7,179 nucleotides of DNA, from positions 1-7,179 of the forward strand of contig WLNG01000071.1 in assembly GCA_009699915.1 (NCBI GenBank), in the 5' to 3' direction. The position numbers were made by a program, and so were the translations under genes. This stretch comes from Actinomycetota bacterium (GTDB lineage: Bacteria; Actinomycetota; Thermoleophilia; Solirubrobacterales; Solirubrobacteraceae). The notes under the pieces were generated by a model. The model saw only the letters and a list, made by a program, of their open reading frames with translations. It was not told the origin of the DNA and made no database searches. Shown here piece by piece: positions 1 through 5,253 of the stretch (its first letter is position 1; each line of letters begins with the position of its first letter).

Positions 1-140
1 GAGACCGGCAGGCCGACCGCGGGCACTGCGCGCAACGTCTCCGCGGAGACCGAGAGGCGGTAGCCGACCCCGCCGGCCGTCTCGAGCACGACATGATCTC
101 CGCGACGCACGACGACCTCACCGGCGATCAGGGCGATCAT
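1..140 (-). CDS. ruvA: Holliday junction branch-migration subunit RuvA, N-terminal part (runs off left edge)
   Basis: Only the first 46 codons are visible. The protein begins MIALIAGEVVVRRGDHVVLE and continues through a GGVGYRLSVS segment. This is the typical start of RuvA domain I, the OB-fold that forms the tetramer and contacts the four-way junction: a short beta strand with I-G-x-(V/L), then the V-E/D-x-x-GVGY strand. In the cell RuvA tetramers clamp Holliday junctions and recruit the RuvB motor. The ATG overlaps the ruvC stop codon in an ATGA arrangement (4-base overlap), which indicates translational coupling to ruvC and supports this start. The rest of the gene, and probably ruvB, should lie beyond the left edge. 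The family call rests on this short N-terminus plus the ruvC neighbour; together they leave little doubt. Confidence 0.9.
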   Translation of the reverse strand, partial: MIALIAGEVVVRRGDHVVLETAGGVGYRLSVSAETLRAVPAVGLPV

Positions 141-643
141 CGCGACCCCACCGTCTCCAGCAGCGCCGCGCCGAACGGAGCATGGTTGGCGTGGCAGATC
201 GCCACGGCGAGCGCGTCCGCGGCATGATCTGGTGAGGGTGGCTCAGGCAGCGCAAGCAACGCCTGCACCATGCGCGTCACCTGCTCCTTCGGAGCGCGGC
301 CCGAACCGCACACCGCGCGCTTGACCTGCTGCGGCGTGTAGTCGTGACAGGGGGTTGCACGAAGTCCAGCGGCGCCGAGCACGATGCCACGCGCCTGCCC
401 CACGGCGAACGCGCTGCTCGCGTTCTGACCGAAGAAGAGCGACTCGAGCGCGACAGCGGCAGGCTCGTAGCGCACGAGCAGCGCGTCGATTCCGGCGAAC
501 AGCTCCGCAAGTCGCTGCTCCGGTGCGTTGCTCGCCGCGGTCGCGATCACGCCGCCATCGAGCGCGACGATGCGCGTGCGGTCACGCCGTACGACGCCAA
601 ATCCGCAGTTCGCAAGGCCCGGGTCGATGCCGAGAACCACCAT
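137..643 (-). CDS. ruvC: Crossover junction endodeoxyribonuclease RuvC
   Basis: RuvC is the dimeric, Mg-dependent nuclease that resolves Holliday junctions by symmetric cuts, acting with RuvAB. The 168-residue product is within the normal family length. It starts MVVLGIDPGLANCGFGVV, the RNase H-like first strand carrying catalytic Asp7. The second acidic residue is Glu67 in VALESLFFG, followed by the conserved QNASSAFAVGQARG segment. The C-terminal PDHAADALAVAICH motif supplies His140 and Asp143, matching the His/Asp pair reported for Thermus RuvC. All four active-site positions are therefore present. The open frame continues upstream to 847, but that part overlaps tetR, reads as low-complexity Arg/Ser sequence and precedes the conserved first strand. 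The ATG at 643 is therefore chosen; a GGGGAG lies about 12 bases before it. A 37-base gap separates it from tetR, and its TGA overlaps the ruvA ATG. Confidence 0.96.
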   Translation of the reverse strand: MVVLGIDPGLANCGFGVVRRDRTRIVALDGGVIATAASNAPEQRLAELFAGIDALLVRYEPAAVALESLFFGQNASSAFAVGQARGIVLGAAGLRATPCHDYTPQQVKRAVCGSGRAPKEQVTRMVQALLALPEPPSPDHAADALAVAICHANHAPFGAALLETVGSR

Positions 644-680
644 CGGTTCGGCATTCTCCCCGTCAGGCCGGATGCCTTTG

Positions 681-1310
681 TCAGCCGACCGACGGGCCGC
701 CGTCAAGGCGGGTGCCCGCAGAGATGCGCGCCATCCCGATCCAGCAGAACTCCATTGCGCGGTCGAGCACCATTTCCAGCGGGATCGCTTCGTGCTCCTG
801 CCACCATGCCGCGAGCGCTCGCGTGGCGCCGACAAGCTGCTGCGCATGCGCCTCGAGCATCAGCGCCCTGCCGTCGGGATCCTCGTCCTGATCGCCCAGG
901 ATGTCCGGCTCAGCCGCCAGCAGGCCCGCGACGACGCCCACGACCTCTTGATGGATCGCGGTCAGAGTCGCAGCGATCTCCGCGTCCCCGGGATCGCGCA
1001 GCAGACCGTCCCATTCCGCGCGATGCTCCGCCACGAACCCAAAGAATGTGCGGATTCCGCCGCGCAGTCGCTCCTCCCCCGTCTCGCCCAGGTCGGCGCT
1101 CGCCTGCAGCCGCCTGACGAGTTCGGAGACGCGGGCCTCGAGCAGTTCCGCGTGAAGCTCGCGCTTGGAGTCGAAGTGCTCGTAGACCACCGCCTTCGAC
1201 ACGCCCGCCGCCTGCGCGATCTCCTCGAGCGAGCTGGCGCGATAGCCCGAGCGCGCGAACACGTCGCTCGCCGCGCTGAGCAGGTCGCGACGCATCTCCG
1301 CGGCCTTCAT
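681..1310 (-). CDS. TetR/AcrR-family transcriptional regulator
   Basis: This is a 209-residue one-component DNA-binding regulator. Residues about 5-50 form the TetR N-terminal domain: an initial helix (RRDLLSAASDVFARSGY), then the helix-turn-helix SSLEEIAQAAGVSKAVVYEHF and the SKREL connector, all close to the family pattern. Residues about 55-200 form a helical ligand-binding and dimerisation domain; it contains several Trp and Phe residues but nothing that names a ligand. Such proteins usually repress their own or neighbouring genes and are released by small molecules. The start is the ATG 9 bases after the yebC TAG; the AGG formed across that stop codon can serve as Shine-Dalgarno with about 8 bases of spacing. 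A second Met at residue 6 has no spacing for a ribosome site. Its position between yebC and ruvC is unusual, because those genes are commonly adjacent. The target genes cannot be read from the sequence. Confidence 0.92.
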   Translation of the reverse strand: MKAAEMRRDLLSAASDVFARSGYRASSLEEIAQAAGVSKAVVYEHFDSKRELHAELLEARVSELVRRLQASADLGETGEERLRGGIRTFFGFVAEHRAEWDGLLRDPGDAEIAATLTAIHQEVVGVVAGLLAAEPDILGDQDEDPDGRALMLEAHAQQLVGATRALAAWWQEHEAIPLEMVLDRAMEFCWIGMARISAGTRLDGGPSVG

Positions 1311-1319
1311 GTCAGCGAC

Positions 1320-2072
1320 CTAAGCCCCGGCGACGCGATCGAGCACGTCGGCGTCAACGTCGAAGTTTGCATGCACGTCTCCAACGTCATCGCTGTCTTC
1401 AAGCGTGTCGATCAGTCGCAGGAGCTTTGCGAGCGTCACCTCGTCCACCGAGACGCGGGTCTTGGCGCGCTGGGTGACCTCGGCGGATTCGAATGCCACC
1501 CCGGCATGCTCGAGCGCGCCCCGCACCGTCCCCAGCTCGGCAGGCTCGGTGAGCACTTCGAAGATGTCCTCGTCACGCGCGATGTCGAGTGCCCCGGCAT
1601 CGATCGCGACGATCAGGGCCTCCTCGTCATACGCGGCCGCGTCGACAACGATGACTCCTGCCTTCTCGAAGAGATAGGCGACCGAGCCAGGCTCGCCGAG
1701 GTTGCCCCCGTGTTTGCTGAAGGCGTGCCGGACGTCGGCCCCGGTGCGGTTGCGATTGTCGGTGAGCGCCTCGACGAGCAGTGCGACTCCTCCGGGCCCG
1801 TACCCCTCGTAGAGCACCGCCTCGTACGTCTCCGCGTCGGCTCCCGCGCCGGTGCCGCGCTGGACGGCGCGCTCGATGTTGTCCTTGGGCATCGAGGCGT
1901 CCTTGGCCTTCTGGATCGCCAGCGCGAGCGCCGGGTTCCCATCAGGATCGCCACCGCCCTCCTTGGCCGCAACGGCGATCGCGCGGGCGAGCTTCGTGAA
2001 GAGCTTGCCCCGACGTGAGTCGACGATCGCCTTCTTGTGCTTGATGCCGGCCCACTTCGAATGCCCCGCCAT
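1320..2072 (-). CDS. yebC: YebC/PmpR/TACO1-family protein
   Basis: The 250-residue product has the near-invariant YebC N-terminus MAGHSKWAGIKHKKAIVD followed by RRGKLFTKLARAI. Other conserved segments are ASMPKDNIERAVQRG (about 59-73), YEGYGPGGVALLVEALTDNRNRT (about 88-110) and FSKHGGNLGEPGSVAYLFEK (about 117-136). Length is normal for the family. Members were long described as DNA-binding regulators (PmpR in Pseudomonas). More recent work places YebC-type proteins, like mitochondrial TACO1, at the ribosome, easing stalling at proline-rich stretches; which applies here is not visible. yebC next to ruvC is a widespread arrangement. The ATG lies 10 bases after the stop of the dehydratase gene, with no Shine-Dalgarno (upstream bases are cttcctc). 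A TAAGAT box sits exactly 7 bases before the ATG, so a leaderless transcript or translational re-initiation is likely. The start is secure because the family N-terminus begins at this Met. Confidence 0.96.
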   Translation of the reverse strand: MAGHSKWAGIKHKKAIVDSRRGKLFTKLARAIAVAAKEGGGDPDGNPALALAIQKAKDASMPKDNIERAVQRGTGAGADAETYEAVLYEGYGPGGVALLVEALTDNRNRTGADVRHAFSKHGGNLGEPGSVAYLFEKAGVIVVDAAAYDEEALIVAIDAGALDIARDEDIFEVLTEPAELGTVRGALEHAGVAFESAEVTQRAKTRVSVDEVTLAKLLRLIDTLEDSDDVGDVHANFDVDADVLDRVAGA

Positions 2073-2085
2073 GAGGAAGATCTTA
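2073..2085 (-). promoter_or_regulatory. Candidate leaderless-type -10 box for yebC, overlapping the rfbG stop codon
   Basis: Read on the minus strand, TAAGAT (2085 to 2080) is followed by seven bases and then the yebC ATG. The TAA is also the stop codon of the upstream dehydratase gene. TAnnnT boxes about 6-8 bases before the transcription start are typical of actinobacterial sigma-70-type promoters, and they lie just before the ATG in leaderless genes. No Shine-Dalgarno is present, which agrees with leaderless translation. No -35 element is seen at normal spacing; a TTGATC at 2100-2095 is too close. This is a prediction from motif and position only. Confidence 0.4.
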
Positions 2086-3102
2086 GAAAGCGCCGATCAA
2101 CCCGAGCGCGAGCGGATGGGCGCGATACCACGACAGGGTGCGCGCAAGGCCCTCGGGAAGGTCAACCCGCGCGCGCCATCCGGTCACCGCTGCGAGTCGC
2201 GCCGAATCGACCCACTGGCGATCGATCTCTCCTTCAGGAACGCCCTCTCCGCGCACGTCGGGCCGCAGCTCGGCGCCCGCCACACGGCACAGCTCTTCGA
2301 CGATCTCAAGGACGCTGCGCGGTTGCCCGGACCCAGCGTTGAACGATTCGCCAGCACCGGCGCCGGTGGCGAGCAGGTCGAGCAACGCGAGATACGCGCC
2401 AACGGCATCCTCCACGTAGAGAAGGTCGCGCTCTGGCGAACCGTCCGAGCGGATCACCGGAGCGCGCCCCTCAAGCACCGCGGCGACCGCCTCCGGGATC
2501 AGGCGCGACCGGTTCTGATCGCCGCCGCCATAGATGTTGGCCAGTCGCGTCACGGCGACGGGCAGGCCGTACGTATGCCAGTAGGACCGGGTGATCAGGT
2601 CGGCCGCCGCCTTAGAGACGTCGTACGGATGGCGCGCGCGCAGCGGCAGATCTTCGACATACGGAAGCGTGTCGCTGGGGCCGTATGCCTTGTCTGAGGC
2701 CGCGACGACTGTCCGGCTCACATCATGTAGACGGCAGGCCTCCAGCACGTTCCAGGTTCCGCGGATGTTCGTTTCGAAGGTTGCACGCGGGCTGCGATTT
2801 GCGGTGCCCACGATCGTTTGGGCTGCGAGGTGGATCACGGTGTCGACCTCGTGTTCTCCGACCAGGCGCTCCAGCAATGCGGCGTCGAGGATGTCCCCGT
2901 GGACGACGGTGCACTGCGGCTCGGTCCCCTCCAGGACGAGCGCGCTACCCGGCTGCACGTCGCGCCGCAGGACGACAACCTCCGCGCGCCGATCCAACAG
3001 CGCCTTCGTCAGCCAGGAGCCCAGCAGCCCGTACGCCCCGGTGACCAGCACTCTCGCGCCGGCCACGCTCGCGCCGTGGGGTTCATTCACCATCTGCGCC
3101 AT
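2083..3102 (-). CDS. rfbG: NAD-dependent SDR sugar-nucleotide epimerase/dehydratase, probable CDP-glucose 4,6-dehydratase type (RfbG-like)
   Basis: This is a 339-residue extended short-chain dehydrogenase. The N-terminal Rossmann fold shows VLVTGAYGLLGSWL with the GxxGxxG glycines at about 22, 25 and 28. HLAAQTIVG follows at about 91-99. The active site reads SDK at 136-138 and Tyr160/Lys164 in YDVSK. The Ser-Asp-Lys combination, with this Tyr and Lys, is what is described for CDP-glucose 4,6-dehydratases (RfbG/Ep), whereas dTDP-glucose and GDP-mannose dehydratases carry Asp-Glu. IYGGGDQNRSRLIP and YVEDAVGAYLALL are also RfbG-like. The likely reaction is NDP-hexose to NDP-4-keto-6-deoxyhexose, feeding deoxysugar synthesis. 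The start at 3102 has GGGGGAGG four bases upstream and overlaps the rfbF end by 16 bases; Met codon 4 is the alternative. Exact substrate is inferred; a plain epimerase of the same family remains possible. Confidence 0.85.
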   Translation of the reverse strand: MAQMVNEPHGASVAGARVLVTGAYGLLGSWLTKALLDRRAEVVVLRRDVQPGSALVLEGTEPQCTVVHGDILDAALLERLVGEHEVDTVIHLAAQTIVGTANRSPRATFETNIRGTWNVLEACRLHDVSRTVVAASDKAYGPSDTLPYVEDLPLRARHPYDVSKAAADLITRSYWHTYGLPVAVTRLANIYGGGDQNRSRLIPEAVAAVLEGRAPVIRSDGSPERDLLYVEDAVGAYLALLDLLATGAGAGESFNAGSGQPRSVLEIVEELCRVAGAELRPDVRGEGVPEGEIDRQWVDSARLAAVTGWRARVDLPEGLARTLSWYRAHPLALGLIGAF

Positions 3103-3809
3103 GGTGCCTCCCCCGCCCTGTAGAGGTCGCTGAGCTGGATCGCATCTTTGTAGGTGTCCATGCACGCCCAGAACCCCTCGTGCCGGTGAGCGCGCAGATC
3201 GCCCGACGCGGCGAGCGACTCCAGCGGCCCCTCCTCGAGCACATCATCCAGACCGATTCGAGCGATCGCGGCGGGCTCAAAGCACAGGAAGCCGCCGTTG
3301 ACCCAATGCTCGGACAGCGGCTTCTCGCGAAACCCGCTGATCCGGCCATCGGCGGCGACGTCGGCGATCCCGAAGCGCTCGACCGGCTGGACCACCGTCA
3401 TCGTCGCAGGCAGATTCGCGGAGCGGTGCCCAGCGATGAGCGCGTCCAGGTCGATGTCGGCGACCCCGTCGCCGTACGTCACGCAGCAGGTCCCGCCACC
3501 GAGCTCCCCAGCCACGCGCGCGATGCGTCCGCCGGTCGGCGTGTCCGTGCCCGTGTCGATACAGCGCACCCGAACCCCATCGGGCCAGCGCTGTGAGGCG
3601 ACGAACGCCTCGACCTGCTCACCGAGGTGGCCGGTCAGGAGGAGAATCTCGCGGAAGCCCTGACCGGCGTAGATGTGGATCACGTGCCAGACGATCGGCA
3701 TACCGCCGATCTCGACGAGCGCCTTGGGAATGCCGGCCATCGCTCCCTGCAGGCGGGTGCCGCGCCCCCCACAGAGGATCGCGACCGGGATGTTCGCGTC
3801 GACCGCCAT
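3087..3809 (-). CDS. rfbF: Sugar-1-phosphate nucleotidyltransferase, RfbF (glucose-1-phosphate cytidylyltransferase)-like, short form
   Basis: The 240-residue product is a GT-A-like nucleotidyltransferase that couples a sugar-1-phosphate to an NTP, releasing pyrophosphate. Visible motifs are the nucleotide-binding loop LCGGRGTRL (12-20), PKALVEIGG (28-36), TGGRIARV (92-99), TYGDGVADID (111-120, Asp114 a likely metal ligand), FREKP (160-164), WVNGGF (169-174) and GFWACMDTYKD (212-222). The tail GEAPWRRW matches the characteristic RfbF end. RfbF makes CDP-glucose, the substrate of RfbG, and the next gene is RfbG-like. Two oddities weaken the CTP/glucose assignment: the residues after GGRGTRL are QGAM rather than the usual Glu-Glu-Thr, and the stretch between about 60 and 85 is some 15-20 residues shorter than in classical 257-residue RfbF. 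The start at 3809 has GGAAG close upstream; an in-frame ATG at 3827 is an alternative. The frame extends to 4103, but that part overlaps manB and has no family similarity. Confidence 0.86.
   Translation of the reverse strand: MAVDANIPVAILCGGRGTRLQGAMAGIPKALVEIGGMPIVWHVIHIYAGQGFREILLLTGHLGEQVEAFVASQRWPDGVRVRCIDTGTDTPTGGRIARVAGELGGGTCCVTYGDGVADIDLDALIAGHRSANLPATMTVVQPVERFGIADVAADGRISGFREKPLSEHWVNGGFLCFEPAAIARIGLDDVLEEGPLESLAASGDLRAHRHEGFWACMDTYKDAIQLSDLYRAGEAPWRRW
3107..3114 (-). promoter_or_regulatory. Strong Shine-Dalgarno for the rfbG-like gene inside the rfbF 3' end
   Basis: GGGGGAGG on the minus strand ends four bases before the ATG at 3102. It lies inside the last codons of the nucleotidyltransferase gene, encoding its Gly-Glu-Ala-Pro tail. 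It decides between two near Met codons (3102 and 3093) in favour of 3102, since the second would have a 13-base spacing. The arrangement indicates co-translation of the pair. Confidence 0.7.
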
Positions 3810-3872
3810 CGTCTTCCATGCTCGCATGAGCGCGGGCCGGACGCAGCGCAGCCCGCGGCTAGGATCGGCGTG
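3810..3872. promoter_or_regulatory. Divergent intergenic region between rfbF-like and manB genes
   Basis: These 63 bases are the only gap in the window between divergently transcribed genes, so they should hold promoters for both directions. On the plus strand, TAGGAT (3860-3865) lies seven bases before the manB ATG and fits a TAnnnT -10 box for a leaderless transcript. The same bases contain AGGA, usable as a Shine-Dalgarno with eight bases of spacing, so the two readings compete. No clear -35 is visible. No convincing -10 box was found for the minus-strand gene. A 7-bp inverted repeat occupies 3831-3857. Confidence 0.5.
3831..3857. repeat. 7-bp perfect inverted repeat in the divergent promoter region
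   Basis: CGCGGGC at 3831-3837 and GCCCGCG at 3851-3857 are exact reverse complements separated by 13 bases. The half-site centres are 20 bases apart, about two helical turns, and the right arm ends two bases before the candidate manB -10 box. It could be an operator for a dimeric regulator or a hairpin. In DNA this GC-rich a 7-bp match can also occur by chance. Confidence 0.3.
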
Positions 3873-5252
3873 ATGGACGCCGCTCCGGAGATCTTCAAGG
3901 CCTATGACATCCGGGGCCTCTACGGGACGCAGATCGACGGAGACGTCGCAGAGCAGATCGGCCGCGCGTTCGCTCGCGTACTCGCGCGCCTCGCCGGACG
4001 ACCGACGAGTGAGCTCGGTGTCGGGCTTGGTCGCGACATGCGCCTGCAGGCACCGGAGCTTGCAGTGCGCTACCGCGACGGCCTGATGGCGGAGGGCGTC
4101 CACGTCGTCGACGCGGGCGAGGTCGGCACGGAGATGCTGTACTGGCTCGTCGGCTCACGCGAGCTCGACGGTGGGCTCATGTGCACCGCCTCGCACAACC
4201 CGAAGGCCTACACGGGCGCAAAGCTCGTGCGCCGCGGCGCGATCGCACTCTCCGGCGACGCCGGCATCCAGGACATCCGCCGCGAGATCGAGGCCGGCCT
4301 CGGACCCGCGCCCGGGGGCGGGACGAGTGAGACCGTCGAGATCTACGAGCGCTTCCAGAAGGCGGCGCTCGGTTTCGTCGACCCGGAGGCCATCCGACCG
4401 CTGAAGGTCGTCGTCGACGGAGGCAACGGCATGGCGGGCCCGATGGTCGGGCCGCTGCTGCGCGGACTCGGGCTGGATTTGGTCGAGCTCTACTTCACGC
4501 CGGATGGGAACTTCCCGGATCACGAACCCAACCCGCTGCTGCCCGAGAACCGCGCGTTGATCATGCAGCGGGTCCTTGACGAGGGCGCCGATCTGGGGAT
4601 CGCATGGGACGGCGACGCGGATCGCTGCTTCTTCATCGACGACACCGGCGCGTTCGTCGACGGCGACTTCCTGACAGCGCTGCTCGCTGCCGCCCTGCTC
4701 GAGCGCCATCCCGGAGCCACGATGCTCTACGACGTGCGCGCCTCCTGGGCGGTGCCGCGCACCGTCGAGCGCCTCGGCGGGCGCGCGCTGGCCAACCGCG
4801 TCGGACATGCCTTCTTCAAGACACGGATGCGGGAAGAGGACGCCGCCTTTGCAGGCGAGGTGAGCGGTCACTACTACTTCCGCGACTTCTACTGCGCCGA
4901 TTCGGGGACGATCCCCGCCCTCCTGGTCCTCGAACTGCTCTCGAAGCTCGGACGGCCGCTGAGCGAGCTCATCGGTGCGCTCCGCAGCGAATACTTCATC
5001 TCCGGTGAGATCAACTCGGAGGTCGAGGATGCGCCGGATCGGATGGCGGCGATTGAGGCGCACTACGCGGCCTGCGATCCGCCCCCGCGCATCAGCCATC
5101 TCGACGGCGTCAGCATCGACTTCGACGACTGGCACTTCAATGTGCGTTCGTCGAACACCGAGCCGCTGCTGCGTCTCTGCCTGGAGTCGCTGGTCTCTGA
5201 GGCCGACATGGAGCGCCGGCGCGACGAGGTGCTCGCGCTGATCCGCGGCTGA
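3873..5252 (+). CDS. manB: Phosphomannomutase/phosphoglucomutase (alpha-D-phosphohexomutase family)
   Basis: The 459-residue enzyme interconverts hexose 6-phosphates and 1-phosphates through a phosphoserine, feeding nucleotide-sugar synthesis in the cytoplasm. It has the four-domain phosphohexomutase layout. FKAYDIRGLYG lies at 8-18. The catalytic loop TASHNPKAYTGAK has Ser107 as the phosphorylated residue. The metal loop DGDADR has Asp246, Asp248 and Asp250. The sugar-specificity loop GEVSGHYYF has Glu329, Ser331 and His333, and the phosphate-binding loop RSSNTEP starts at Arg425. The GEVSGH form and overall length match the AlgC/ManB mannose/glucose-type enzymes rather than GlmM. The start at 3873 is where family similarity begins; AGGA lies eight bases upstream, and a GTG directly before it is possible. 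The frame extends upstream to 3627, but that segment lies antisense to rfbF. The gene is followed after one base by the hydrolase. Its divergence from rfbFG suggests a shared glycan-precursor role. Confidence 0.94.
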   Translation: MDAAPEIFKAYDIRGLYGTQIDGDVAEQIGRAFARVLARLAGRPTSELGVGLGRDMRLQAPELAVRYRDGLMAEGVHVVDAGEVGTEMLYWLVGSRELDGGLMCTASHNPKAYTGAKLVRRGAIALSGDAGIQDIRREIEAGLGPAPGGGTSETVEIYERFQKAALGFVDPEAIRPLKVVVDGGNGMAGPMVGPLLRGLGLDLVELYFTPDGNFPDHEPNPLLPENRALIMQRVLDEGADLGIAWDGDADRCFFIDDTGAFVDGDFLTALLAAALLERHPGATMLYDVRASWAVPRTVERLGGRALANRVGHAFFKTRMREEDAAFAGEVSGHYYFRDFYCADSGTIPALLVLELLSKLGRPLSELIGALRSEYFISGEINSEVEDAPDRMAAIEAHYAACDPPPRISHLDGVSIDFDDWHFNVRSSNTEPLLRLCLESLVSEADMERRRDEVLALIRG

Positions 5253-5253
5253 G

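Noticed and set aside
650..676. GGCAT/ATGCC inverted repeat flanking the ruvC Shine-Dalgarno
   Set aside because: A 5-bp stem with a 17-base loop is too weak to propose as a regulatory structure.
644..847. N-terminal extension of ruvC to an upstream start at 847
   Set aside because: It overlaps the tetR 3' end, is Arg/Ser-rich low-complexity sequence and precedes the conserved catalytic first strand, which normally begins at the Met at 643.
528..2018. Long plus-strand open frame (496 codons) across the yebC and tetR region
   Set aside because: It is antisense to tetR and yebC, both of which have clear family motifs. It has no recognisable domain and is the kind of shadow frame common in high-GC DNA.
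2095..2100. TTGATC on the minus strand as a -35 box for yebC
   Set aside because: It is only 9 bases from the TAAGAT box; sigma-70-type promoters need about 16-18.
3627..3872. N-terminal extension of the mutase gene
   Set aside because: It is antisense to rfbF, and phosphohexomutases start close to the FKAYDIRG motif found 8 residues after the ATG at 3873.
3810..4103. N-terminal extension of the rfbF-like gene
   Set aside because: It would overlap the start of the divergent mutase and has no similarity to nucleotidyltransferases, whose fold begins with the Gly-rich loop 12 residues after the chosen start.
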